A stretch of DNA of 39,255 nt, taken from Ferrovibrio sp. Lineage in GTDB: Bacteria; Pseudomonadota; Alphaproteobacteria; Ferrovibrionales; Ferrovibrionaceae. Below the pieces are notes generated by a model. That model ran no database searches, was not told the DNA's origin, and saw nothing but the letters and a program-made list of their open reading frames with translations. Both the position numbers and the translations under genes were made by a program. Numbering within the stretch: position 1 is the stretch's first letter; every line of letters begins with the position of its first letter. The stretch covers positions 36,717 through 75,971 of the forward strand of contig NZ_JANLJJ010000020.1 of NCBI RefSeq assembly GCF_029255545.1, read 5' to 3'. Shown here piece by piece: positions 1 through 7,531 of this stretch.

Positions 1-944
1 GTCTGTTCGGCAAAGGCCTTGTCGAAGGCCGGCCCCATGGCCGCCTTGAAGGCGGCATTCTCCGCCGGCGTTGCGATATGCACCTTGACGCCCCTGCCCT
101 GCAGATCCTTCGGCGCATCCTTCGCCGCCTCCTGCGAGGCCTCGATCGCCCAGGCCGAGGCCTTCTCGCCGGCCACCTTCAGCGCCGCCTTGGATTTGGC
201 GCTGAGCTTGTCATAGAAATCCGGGTTGACGTAGCCATGCAGGTAGGCCGCCAGTACCGGTGTGACCGTCATGTGGTCCTGCACCTCGTAATACTTGCGC
301 GACCAGGCCGCCGCCACATCGGTGATGCCGGCATCCAGCACGCCGGCAGCGAGCGCCTGATAGACCTCGCTGCCCGGCAATGACGAGGGTACCGCGCCCA
401 TGGCGATCAGGCCCTGGTCGAACGGCCCGCCGAGGCCGCGGATCTTCACGCCCTTGAAATCCTCCGGCTTCACCAGCGCCCGGCCCTTGGAGGTGAACAC
501 GCTGGTATTGGTCTGGAACATCCAGGCGACGTTCTTCACGCCCTTTTTCAGCAGGCGGTCTTCGAGGAAGGCGGCCGCCTCCGAGGTTGGCCATTTCTTC
601 CACGCCTCGATCGACGACATGGTGTAGGGCCCGACCGTGACATTCATCAGCGGCAGCGTCTTGCCCCACTGGAAATTCAGCGAGAAGGCGCATTCGATGT
701 CGCCCTTGGCGACGGCGGCGATGTTGTCGTTGGCCTTGACCAGGCTGTCGGCGCCAAACACCTCGACGGCAAGCTCGCCGCCCGACTGGCTTTTCAGCTC
801 GGCCGCCCAGCGGTCGACCACCTTGGCGATATGATGCGCCGGCGGCAGCTGGTGGCTGCAGCGCATCTTGGTGGCGGCGAAGCCCTGGCCGCTCCACAGC
901 GCGGCAACCGCCAGTGTGGCGGCGTAAGCAGCAAACCTGATCAT
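1..944 (-). CDS. TRAP transporter solute-binding protein, DctP family (C-terminus cut by window edge)
   Basis: Periplasmic binding protein that should deliver an organic acid to a tripartite TRAP permease. About 314 residues are visible. They start MIRFAAYAATLAVAALWSG, a short Sec signal peptide, followed by a mature start near TKMRCSHQLPPAHH. Typical DctP-family stretches follow, including a region resembling FKGVKIRG and a later PSSLPGSEVYQAL segment. The start at 944 has a strong ribosome site, GGGAGGATTCA, just upstream. The frame is open to base 3, so the last few residues and any DctQ/DctM permease genes lie beyond the left edge. It is the third gene of a minus-strand set after the CoA-transferase and the lyase, which suggests its ligand is the acid those enzymes process. 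The exact ligand cannot be read from the sequence. Confidence 0.88.
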   Translation of the reverse strand, partial: MIRFAAYAATLAVAALWSGQGFAATKMRCSHQLPPAHHIAKVVDRWAAELKSQSGGELAVEVFGADSLVKANDNIAAVAKGDIECAFSLNFQWGKTLPLMNVTVGPYTMSSIEAWKKWPTSEAAAFLEDRLLKKGVKNVAWMFQTNTSVFTSKGRALVKPEDFKGVKIRGLGGPFDQGLIAMGAVPSSLPGSEVYQALAAGVLDAGITDVAAAWSRKYYEVQDHMTVTPVLAAYLHGYVNPDFYDKLSAKSKAALKVAGEKASAWAIEASQEAAKDAPKDLQGRGVKVHIATPAENAAFKAAMGPAFDKAFAEQ

Positions 945-966
945 TGAATCCTCCCGATTCGACATT

Positions 967-998
967 GCTTTGTTATGGATTAGCTTTGTTATGGATTA
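967..998. repeat. Perfect 16-bp tandem duplication upstream of the TRAP binding-protein gene
   Basis: GCTTTGTTATGGATTA occurs twice head to tail (967-982 and 983-998), with no mismatch. On the minus strand it reads TAATCCATAACAAAGC twice. It sits between the lyase stop and the binding-protein start, in the leader of the latter. It is AT-rich against a GC-rich background and could be a pair of protein-binding sites or a recent slippage duplication. Confidence 0.9.
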
Positions 999-1041
999 CC
1001 TGTAGTCCGGATGCCGGCTCCCCTCCGGCTTTTTTCCTCCG

Positions 1042-1989
1042 TCACGCCGCCGCGCCGGCCAGACGCCGCGGCAGGCCAGCCCGCGCCAGCGCGCCATACA
1101 GCGTTTCGTCCGGCATCGCAGCCTGCACTATGGCGCGCACCGCTACCAGCCGGTCGATGTCGATGCCGGTGGCAAAGCCCTTCGACTCACACAGAAAGAC
1201 CAGGTCCTCGAACACCACATTGCCGGTAGCGCCTGGCGCGAAGGGACAGCCGCCCAGTCCGCCGAGCGAACCATCCAGCGCACGCGTGCCGGCATCCAGC
1301 GCCGCCGCGGCATTGGCGATGCCCATGCCGCGGGTGTCGTGCAGATGCACCAGCACGGGCGCCGCGCCGGCCAGCCTGACCACCCGGGCGGTCAGGTCGT
1401 GGACCTGTTTCGGGCCGGCGAAGCCGACCGTATCGGCGAGACCGACGGAATCGGCGCCTGCCTCGAAGGCACGCTCCGCCAGCCGCACGACCTCGTCGGG
1501 ATCGACCGCCCCGTCCAGCGAACAGCCGAAAGCCATGGAAATGCCGACGCTGACCAGCGGCCGGTGCGCGCTGGCATCGCGCAGGGCGCAGATCTGGCGC
1601 AGATCCTCGATGGCGACATCGCGACTGCGATGGGCATTGGCCTGGGAATGCGCCTCGGTGGCCGACAGCACGCAGCTCAGCTCGGCAACGCCGGAGGCCA
1701 GCGCGTTCTGGGCGCCGCGCATGTTGAGCACCAGGGCGACCGGGTGAGCGCCAGGCAATGCATCCACTGTGGCAATCATCTCCAGCACATCGGCGAATTG
1801 CGGGAATTTCGCCGCCGGCAGGAAGGAACCGACCTCGAAATTGCGCACGCCGGCAGCATATTCCGCCTTGATCCACTGCCGCTTGGCCTCGGTGGAGGGG
1901 AAGCTCTTCACCAGTTGCAGGCCATCGCGCAGGCCGACTTCGCGCAGCGTCACGCGATCCTGCGGATAGATATCACCCACCGCCGTCAT
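1042..1989 (-). CDS. Hydroxymethylglutaryl-CoA lyase family protein
   Basis: A 315-residue TIM-barrel lyase of the HMG-CoA lyase/DRE family, expected to cleave a branched hydroxyacyl-CoA; for true HMG-CoA lyase the products are acetyl-CoA and acetoacetate. Visible signatures are the N-terminal EVGLRDGLQ with the catalytic Arg-Asp pair, the metal-binding HLHDTRGMG near residues 210-220, and GGLGGCPFAPGATGNV around 240-255, which carries the active-site Cys loop of the family. Length is normal. Its ATG overlaps the TGA of the upstream CoA-transferase gene (ATGA at 1986-1989), so the two are probably translationally coupled. Next to a CoA-transferase and a TRAP binding protein, it more likely serves catabolism of an imported acid than leucine degradation, since no other leucine-pathway genes are present. 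Citramalyl-CoA or another 3-hydroxy-3-methylacyl-CoA are alternative substrates. Confidence 0.9.
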   Translation of the reverse strand: MTAVGDIYPQDRVTLREVGLRDGLQLVKSFPSTEAKRQWIKAEYAAGVRNFEVGSFLPAAKFPQFADVLEMIATVDALPGAHPVALVLNMRGAQNALASGVAELSCVLSATEAHSQANAHRSRDVAIEDLRQICALRDASAHRPLVSVGISMAFGCSLDGAVDPDEVVRLAERAFEAGADSVGLADTVGFAGPKQVHDLTARVVRLAGAAPVLVHLHDTRGMGIANAAAALDAGTRALDGSLGGLGGCPFAPGATGNVVFEDLVFLCESKGFATGIDIDRLVAVRAIVQAAMPDETLYGALARAGLPRRLAGAAA

Positions 1990-3155
1990 GCAGCCCCCTT
2001 TCGCCCGGTCGTCGCATCATCCAGGCCCAGTTCGGCCAGAATCGCGGCGGTGTCGGCACCCAGCACCGGCACCTGCAGGCCATCGCCCAGCACAGCGCCA
2101 TTGATTTCCAGCGGCAAAGCCGGCGCGCGGAAGGGCTTGCCCTTCACATCGGTGGCGGTGACCAGGCCGCCGGGCCGCAGCACATGGGGATCGTTGAACA
2201 GGTCTTCCGGCCGGTTGATCGGCGAATAGCAGATGTTGAGGCGGTCGAGCTTGGCCGAGAGATCGGCGATGCTTTCGCGCTTCACCCGCTGGGCCACCAG
2301 CGGCAGGATGCGCGGCCGGGCAAAGATGCGGTCGGTGGTGGTTTTCAGCGCCGGATCGGTGAGCAGTTCGTCGAGGCCGAATTCGCGGCAGAATACCTGC
2401 CAGTGCTGCTCGGTGACCACGCCGATGAACAGCTTCTGGCCATCGCTGGTTTCGAAGATGTCGTAGACCGGCCAGGAATGCTCACGCTCGGGGAACGACT
2501 TCGGCGCCACGCCGGTCATCTCGTACTGCACCATGTGCTGGGCGACGAGGAACAGGCAGTTCTCGAACAGGCCGATGCGGATGGCCGTGCCCTTGCCGTC
2601 TCGGCTGCGGCTGAACAGGGCCGCCAGGATGGCGATGACGCCGAACATGCCGCCCATGATGTCGTTGGCCGAGGAACCGACGCGCAGCGGCCGCTCGCGC
2701 GTGCCGGTCATCGCGGCCAGGCCCGACATCATCTGTACGACCTCGTCCAGCGCCGGGCGGTGTTCGTAGGGGCCGGACAGGAATCCCTTGTGGCCAGCGA
2801 TGATCAGATCGGGAAAGCGGGCCTGCAGGTCGTCCTGGCTCAGGCCCTGGCCGGCCAGCTGGCCGTCGCGGAAATTTTCGAGGAACACATCGGCGGTTTC
2901 CAGCAGGCGATACATCGCCGCGCGGCCCTCCGGCTGCGCGAGATCGAGGACCATGCTGCGCTTGCCGCGATTGAACAGGGAAAAGAAGCCGACGCCCATG
3001 CCGCCCAGATTGCGCGTCTTGTCGCCCGCCGGGGGCTCGACCTTGATCACTTCGGCGCCGAGCTGGGCCAGGATCATGCCGCAGGTGGGCCCCATCACCA
3101 TGTGGCTCATCTCAACGACGCGGATGCCCGCGAGGGGCAGACCCGTTCCGGCCAT
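1986..3155 (-). CDS. CaiB/BaiF family (family III) CoA-transferase
   Basis: A 389-residue family III CoA-transferase that moves CoA from a donor thioester to a carboxylic acid. The start MAGTGLPLAGIRVVEMSHM at 3155 is chosen over two in-frame upstream ATGs (3206 and 3242) because GGGAGG lies about 8 bases upstream of it and because family members begin at this point. Recognisable parts are the N-terminal ADP-binding segment MGPTCGMILAQLGAEVIKVE, NRGKRSMVLDL, and the region RPALDEVVQMMSGLAAMTG, which holds the conserved catalytic Asp. The gene is first in the minus-strand set with the lyase and the TRAP protein, and faces a LysR gene. Inferred role: activation of the imported acid to its CoA ester before cleavage by the next gene's product. 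Confidence 0.9.
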   Translation of the reverse strand: MAGTGLPLAGIRVVEMSHMVMGPTCGMILAQLGAEVIKVEPPAGDKTRNLGGMGVGFFSLFNRGKRSMVLDLAQPEGRAAMYRLLETADVFLENFRDGQLAGQGLSQDDLQARFPDLIIAGHKGFLSGPYEHRPALDEVVQMMSGLAAMTGTRERPLRVGSSANDIMGGMFGVIAILAALFSRSRDGKGTAIRIGLFENCLFLVAQHMVQYEMTGVAPKSFPEREHSWPVYDIFETSDGQKLFIGVVTEQHWQVFCREFGLDELLTDPALKTTTDRIFARPRILPLVAQRVKRESIADLSAKLDRLNICYSPINRPEDLFNDPHVLRPGGLVTATDVKGKPFRAPALPLEINGAVLGDGLQVPVLGADTAAILAELGLDDATTGRKGAA

Positions 3156-3211
3156 ATGCGGCTGCCCTCCCGGCGACTGGTGGTTGTTGGGTGCAAGAAT
3201 ATGCATTCCCT

Positions 3212-3265
3212 TTCGATCTGAAAAATATAAAATAAATAACAATATGTTCTAAATTATAGATCGAA
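3212..3265. promoter_or_regulatory. AT-rich divergent operator/promoter region with nested inverted repeats (likely LysR site)
   Basis: This AT-rich island lies between the divergent CoA-transferase and LysR genes. A perfect 8-bp inverted repeat, TTCGATCT at 3212-3219 and AGATCGAA at 3258-3265, brackets it. Inside is TCTA-N5-TAGA at 3248-3260, which fits the T-N11-A dyad of LysR-type boxes, and AAC-N5-GTT at 3238-3248. LysR regulators usually bind such dyads between themselves and a divergent target operon. The positions are read directly. Binding is inferred. Confidence 0.6.
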
Positions 3266-3270
3266 CTGCG

Positions 3271-4203
3271 ATGGACAGCCGCCAGCTCCGCTATTTTGTT
3301 GCCATCTACGAGCAGCGGAACCTGTCCCGCGCCGCCGACCTGTGCGGCGTGGCGCAGTCGGCGCTGAGCCACCATATCGGCAACCTGGAAGCCGAATTCG
3401 CCACCCCGCTGTTCATGCGCAAGCCGCGCGGCATGCAGCCGACCGCGGCAGGAGAACGGCTGTACCAGCATGCCAAGGCGATCCTGCGCGCCATGGCCAC
3501 CGCCGAGAGGGACATCCGGCTGGCCAACGAGGACATCTCGGGCGAGGTCTCGGTCGGCATGGCCTATTCCGCCGTGAAGGCGATCGGCCTACCCTTCATG
3601 AAAACCGTGCTCGAGACCTATCCGAAGGTGAAGATGTCGCTGACGGAAAGCCTGTCGGCCTCGACCCTGATGCATCTGATGGCGGCCGAGGTGGATATCG
3701 CGCTGGTCTACAACCCGCCGATGGACCCGCAACTGGGAACCGAACCGGTGCTGGAGGAGCAGATGGTCTGCGTCGGACGGCGCAGCATCATCGGCGACAC
3801 CGATGAGCCGATCCGCTTCGACGAACTGCTGACCCTGCCGATCATCCTGCTGCGCCAGGGCGTGTCGTCTCGCGCCCTGCTCGACGATGTCGGACTGCTG
3901 CGCAAGCTGGAGGCCAACGCCAAACTGCAGATGAACTCGGTGCATGCCATCGCCGGTGCGCTGATCGCCGGGCTCGGCTGCGTGATCGGCACCACCCTGT
4001 TCATGCGCGAGGCACTGGAAAGCGGCGAATTGCATGCCCGCGTGATCAGCGAACCGACACTGACCCGCACGCTCTATCTCTGCCATCTTGCCGACCGGCC
4101 GGCGACCTTCCTGTCCGAGACGATGCGGCGGCTGATCCTCGGGCTGGTGCAGGCAGAAATAACCGCGGGCCGATGGGCGGCGCGATCGCTGATGCAGGGC
4201 TGA
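3271..4203 (+). CDS. LysR-type transcriptional regulator
   Basis: A 310-residue LysR-family regulator. The N-terminal winged helix-turn-helix begins MDSRQLRYFVAIYEQRNLSRAA, with the recognition-helix region VAQSALSHHIGNLE around residues 27-40 and PTAAGERLYQHAK around 55-67. The C-terminal two-thirds is the effector-binding domain, starting near GEVSVGMAYSAVKA. It is divergent from the CoA-transferase/lyase/TRAP genes, with about 115 bases between starts that contain LysR-box-like dyads, so it probably controls that operon in response to its substrate. The C-terminal 20 residues are not conserved in appearance. The helix-turn-helix most resembles the Nac/Cbl-like branch, but I cannot assign an orthologue. 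Confidence 0.92.
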   Translation: MDSRQLRYFVAIYEQRNLSRAADLCGVAQSALSHHIGNLEAEFATPLFMRKPRGMQPTAAGERLYQHAKAILRAMATAERDIRLANEDISGEVSVGMAYSAVKAIGLPFMKTVLETYPKVKMSLTESLSASTLMHLMAAEVDIALVYNPPMDPQLGTEPVLEEQMVCVGRRSIIGDTDEPIRFDELLTLPIILLRQGVSSRALLDDVGLLRKLEANAKLQMNSVHAIAGALIAGLGCVIGTTLFMREALESGELHARVISEPTLTRTLYLCHLADRPATFLSETMRRLILGLVQAEITAGRWAARSLMQG

Positions 4204-4217
4204 CCGGGGCGCCTGCC

Positions 4218-5597
4218 CTACTCGATGAATTCCTTCGCATCCGGGATGCGGTTGAAGGCGATCTTGGCGCCCATGAACTCGGCGCGATGGCCGGGCAGCG
4301 CACCGATATGCACGGTATCCTTGCCGAACTTGCCGTTCAGCCTGTCCATCACCGCCGAGAGCTTCGCGCGCGCCGCCGCCTGTTCCGGGCTGCGCTCGTG
4401 GCCCGAGCCGCCCGCGAAAAGATCGAGCGTGACCTGCTGTTCCGGCACCAGGCCATGCAGCGCGATGCCGACCTTCCTGAAGCGACCGCGGCGCGGGCCG
4501 GTTTCCGTCAGCATCGCCTGCCACAGCCGCGCGGCGGCATCAAGCAGCACGAAATTGTCCTGCGTCTGGGTCAGGCGGAAATCGGCGGCCCAGCGCTCGC
4601 CATTCTCGAACCGCGCCTTCAGGTAAAAGCCGGAGGCGAGATAGCCCATGCGCCGCAGCCGGCTGCCCGCCTTGGTGCAGAGGCGGCGCACGACGAGGAA
4701 GGCGGACTCGGCATCGCGGAATTGCGGCGGCAGTACATGCTCATGGCTGACGCTGCGATGCTCCGATGACTGGTGATAATCACCATAGCCACGCAGCCGC
4801 GCGCAGAAGGCCGGGCCTTCCTTGCTGCCCCAGATCTCGCGCGCCCGGCGCGGATCCAGCGCCCAGAGCTCGGCAATGCTCCCGATGCCGGCCTCATTCA
4901 GCCGGCGCTCCATGTTGGGGCCGATGCCGGGCAGGTCGCGCAGGTGCAGCGGCAGGATGCGGTCGGGCAGCTCGTGGCGGTGGATCACCGTCAGGCCGTC
5001 GGGTTTCTGCATGTCGCTGGCCAGTTTGGCGAGGAACTGGTTGGGTGCGATGCCGATCGAGCAGCGGATGCATTCGCCCAGATTCTGCCGCAGGCCGGCC
5101 TTGATGCGATTGGCCAGGGCGCGCGCCTCGGGCTCCAGCTTCTGCGGCCCCATCAATTCGCAGGACACTTCGTCGATCGACCACGACTTGTAGACCGGGA
5201 TATGGCGGTCGACCTCTTCGAGGATACGGTGATGGTAATCGACATAGACATCGTGGCGGGCATCGACCATGGCGATGCCGGGGCAGAGGCGCCGGGCCTC
5301 CCAGACCGGCGTGCCGGTCTTGATGCCGAAGGCCTTGGCTTCATAGGAGGCGGCAATGGCCGAGGTGGTCTCGCTCATCACCGGCACCACCATCACCGGC
5401 CGGCCGCGCAGGCGCGGATTCTCCTGCTGCTCGACGGAGGCGAAATAGCTGTTGAGGTCGAGATAGAGCCAGTTCAGCGAAGACGCCTCCCATAAGACGC
5501 GCTGAGCCGCGCGCTGGGCGGCGCGATCCCGGGTCGGGTTCAGGCTGGAGCTGGCGGCGAACGTCGTCATGGCTCCGAATTTTACCGGATTATCCAT
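4218..5597 (-). CDS. Y-family translesion DNA polymerase (DinB/UmuC type)
   Basis: Error-prone polymerase that copies past DNA lesions. The palm carries LYLDLNSYFASVEQ near residue 44 (first catalytic Asp and the Tyr-Phe steric-gate pair) and SIDEVSCEL near residues 140-150 (Asp-Glu metal ligands). A thumb helix-hairpin-helix follows at LRDLPGIGPNMERRLNEAGI, then a little-finger domain. A clamp-binding-like motif QVTLDLF begins at Gln388, and the C-terminus IAFNRIPD is typical of the family. Full-length 459 residues starts at 5597; an in-frame ATG at 5573 (MTTFAASS) is a real alternative, because a LexA-like box and -10 element sit only a few bases before 5597. Neither start has a well-spaced ribosome site. 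Convergent with the LysR gene. Whether it is closer to DinB or UmuC I cannot settle. Confidence 0.9.
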   Translation of the reverse strand: MDNPVKFGAMTTFAASSSLNPTRDRAAQRAAQRVLWEASSLNWLYLDLNSYFASVEQQENPRLRGRPVMVVPVMSETTSAIAASYEAKAFGIKTGTPVWEARRLCPGIAMVDARHDVYVDYHHRILEEVDRHIPVYKSWSIDEVSCELMGPQKLEPEARALANRIKAGLRQNLGECIRCSIGIAPNQFLAKLASDMQKPDGLTVIHRHELPDRILPLHLRDLPGIGPNMERRLNEAGIGSIAELWALDPRRAREIWGSKEGPAFCARLRGYGDYHQSSEHRSVSHEHVLPPQFRDAESAFLVVRRLCTKAGSRLRRMGYLASGFYLKARFENGERWAADFRLTQTQDNFVLLDAAARLWQAMLTETGPRRGRFRKVGIALHGLVPEQQVTLDLFAGGSGHERSPEQAAARAKLSAVMDRLNGKFGKDTVHIGALPGHRAEFMGAKIAFNRIPDAKEFIE

Positions 5598-5599
5598 GA

Positions 5600-5620
5600 A
5601 AACGAAATGGGAACATTATC
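5600..5620 (-). promoter_or_regulatory. Candidate LexA (SOS) box and -10 element of the Y-family polymerase gene
   Basis: On the minus strand GTTC-N7-GTTT lies at 5614-5600. This matches the alphaproteobacterial LexA site GTTC-N7-GTTC at seven of eight positions. Immediately upstream is GATAAT (5620-5615), a good -10 hexamer, so the box would cover the transcription start. I see no convincing -35. Y-family polymerase genes are classic SOS targets, which supports the reading. Confidence 0.55.
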
Positions 5621-5649
5621 CCGGCCGCTTAAGCGCCGGAGCGTTTCCC

Positions 5650-5677
5650 GGCGCCGAACGGCGCCTGAGTTTTTTTT
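5650..5677 (+). terminator. Hairpin followed by T8, oriented to the plus strand, function unclear
   Basis: GGCGCC-GAAC-GGCGCC (5650-5665) followed by TGAG and eight T residues has the form of an intrinsic terminator reading rightward. The flanking genes are both on the minus strand, so it would only stop antisense transcription. Read leftward it has no T-tract. Confidence 0.35.
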
Positions 5678-5686
5678 GCTGCGCTG

Positions 5687-6358
5687 CTATGCGCCGCAGC
5701 GTTTCCACTGGCTGATATCCCAGTGGAAATGCTTGGCATGGGCGGCGTCGGCATTGGGGCCGAGCACCACCGAGAAATAGCGGCAGGCGGCGCGGTTCAC
5801 ATCACGCAGATATGTGCCTTCCCTGCCCCGGGCGCGGAAATGATCCGTCACCGAGATGCGGCCGCCATTGGCGAGCGTGAAACCCCAGATGTCGATGGCG
5901 CGGCCATGGCCGTGTTCGCTGATGCGCTTGCCGTTGCCGGTCATGGCCTTGCAGGTGAAGCCGCCGGCATGGTTGAGCTGGGCCAGCGACTGGCCGAACA
6001 GCTTCTGCGCCTCGGGCAGCAGCACTTCCTGCTCGAACTGCACCAGCCGCAGGGCCATCGGGCAGGTCAGCTCGACCGGGCGGTTCAGCGTGAGGCCCGT
6101 GCGCATCAGCTTGACGCCGTTCTGCAGGGTGCAGCCATCCTTGCCCGGTTCGGCCTGGGCGATCAGCTCGAATTGCGCGCCGGTGGCCTGCAGGTCGTTG
6201 AGGCAGGCTGACTGGATGGCGTCGCGGTTCGGCCAGAGCAGCAGCGCGCCGCCATGGGGCAGCGGCGGCGCCGGTGGCGCCACCGGCTGTTGCGAACGCG
6301 GCGCGCAGGCGGCGGCCAGCAGTAGGACGATGACGGATGCCATCCGGAGCGAGGTCAT
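5687..6358 (-). CDS. Extensin-like family lipoprotein (LAS-peptidase-like fold)
   Basis: A 223-residue protein with the bacterial extensin-like C-terminal domain. The start MTSLRMASVIVLLLAAACAP gives a signal sequence ending in an AAAC lipobox-like site, so it is probably a lipoprotein or at least exported. A proline-rich linker (QQPVAPPAPPLP) follows. The domain contains SEHGHGRAIDIWGF and, near the C-terminus, AKHFHWDIS. This His-x6-Asp plus His-x-His pattern is shared with zinc LAS peptidases such as VanY and MepA. Peptidoglycan cleavage or binding is inferred only from that pattern. The start at 6358 overlaps the epmA stop as ATGA, and this supports it over an upstream ATG at 6376. There are several Cys residues, which may form disulfides outside the cytoplasm. 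Confidence 0.85.
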   Translation of the reverse strand: MTSLRMASVIVLLLAAACAPRSQQPVAPPAPPLPHGGALLLWPNRDAIQSACLNDLQATGAQFELIAQAEPGKDGCTLQNGVKLMRTGLTLNRPVELTCPMALRLVQFEQEVLLPEAQKLFGQSLAQLNHAGGFTCKAMTGNGKRISEHGHGRAIDIWGFTLANGGRISVTDHFRARGREGTYLRDVNRAACRYFSVVLGPNADAAHAKHFHWDISQWKRCGA

Positions 6359-7419
6359 TCTGAAACCGGCAGCCACAGCACCTCCTCGATGCGGCTGGCA
6401 CCGGCCAGCAGCATGACCAGGCGGTCGACGCCCAGGGCAATGCCGGCGCAGTCAGGCAGGCCATGCTTCAGCGCGGCGATGAAATCGGCATCGATCGGAT
6501 AATCATAGCCGTAGAGGCGTTTCTTCAGCGCCATGTCGGCCTCGAAGCGCCGCTGCTGCTCGGCAGCGTCGGTCAGCTCGGAAAAGGCATTGGCCAGTTC
6601 CATGCCGCAGGCATAAAGCTCGAAACGCTCGGCCAGCCGAGGATTGCCCGACTTGGGCCGGCTCAAGGCTGCCATGTGAATCGGATAATCGTGCAGGATG
6701 GTCGGCGCGCCGAGGCCGAGTTTTGGTTCCACGCGGTCCAGCGCCACACGGAAATAGAGATCGTCCCAGCTGTCGCCCGCGTCGACGCGGAGGCCGATCC
6801 CGGCGCAGGCCCCGCGCATGGCGGCCAGGTCGGGCCTGAGCGGATCGGGGCCGATGCAGGCCTCGATGTCGATGCCGGCATACTGCGCGAAGGCCTGCTG
6901 CACGGTGAGATACTGCCAGGATGCGGCAATCTCCGCCGTCTGGCTCTGCCAGCGCAGGGTGGTTCTGCCACAGGCCTGGGCAATGCTGCGCAGCAGGCTT
7001 TCGCAATCGGCCATGATGGCGCGGTAATCCTGGCCGGCGCGATACCATTCCAGCATCAGGAAGGCCGGATGATGGGTGGCGGCGCGTTCGCCGTTGCGGA
7101 ACACCGGGGCCAGCTGGAACAGTTTTTCCTCGCCGGCCGCCAGCAGCTTCTTCATGGCGAATTCGGGCGAGGTGTGCAGATAAAGCTGCCGGAACGCCCC
7201 ATCCGGCTGCTCCAGGCGGGTCTCGAAAGCCTTCAGATGCGGCTCCAGCCCGGGCGAAACCTGCAGGGCGGGGGTTTCCACCTCGACGAAGCGAAGCCGG
7301 CCGAACTGCGCGCGAATCGCCTGCAGCACGGCCTGGCGCAGCAGCAGGTTGGGCCGCCGCCGGGCATAAAGGTCGGGGTGCCACCAGGGGATGACGCCGG
7401 AAGGGCCGGAAAACTGCAT
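6355..7419 (-). CDS. epmA: EF-P lysine ligase EpmA (GenX/PoxA-type)
   Basis: A truncated class II lysyl-tRNA synthetase paralogue that attaches (R)-beta-lysine to the conserved Lys of elongation factor P rather than to tRNA. It begins MQFSGPSGVIPWWHPDLYA and lacks the N-terminal anticodon-binding domain, as expected. Class II core motifs are visible: FRNGERAATHHPAFLMLEWY (motif 2) and GIALGVDRLVMLL near the C-terminus (motif 3). The 354-residue length fits EpmA; the open frame extends further upstream, but that extension has no family resemblance and runs into the intergenic region. It is divergent from efp, its substrate gene, only 112 bases away. The last codon overlaps the start of the extensin-like gene. 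The partner EpmB, which makes beta-lysine, is not in the window. Confidence 0.93.
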   Translation of the reverse strand: MQFSGPSGVIPWWHPDLYARRRPNLLLRQAVLQAIRAQFGRLRFVEVETPALQVSPGLEPHLKAFETRLEQPDGAFRQLYLHTSPEFAMKKLLAAGEEKLFQLAPVFRNGERAATHHPAFLMLEWYRAGQDYRAIMADCESLLRSIAQACGRTTLRWQSQTAEIAASWQYLTVQQAFAQYAGIDIEACIGPDPLRPDLAAMRGACAGIGLRVDAGDSWDDLYFRVALDRVEPKLGLGAPTILHDYPIHMAALSRPKSGNPRLAERFELYACGMELANAFSELTDAAEQQRRFEADMALKKRLYGYDYPIDADFIAALKHGLPDCAGIALGVDRLVMLLAGASRIEEVLWLPVSE

Positions 7420-7531
7420 TTTCGCCGCGACTCGGGTTGAGCGGGGGGTTCTGACCTGATAGTTTCCGCGCGGTTTTTTAGCAAGCGGGTCCGTACCGGG
7501 CCCGCTCATTCGTTTCCGGAGATATCCATTT

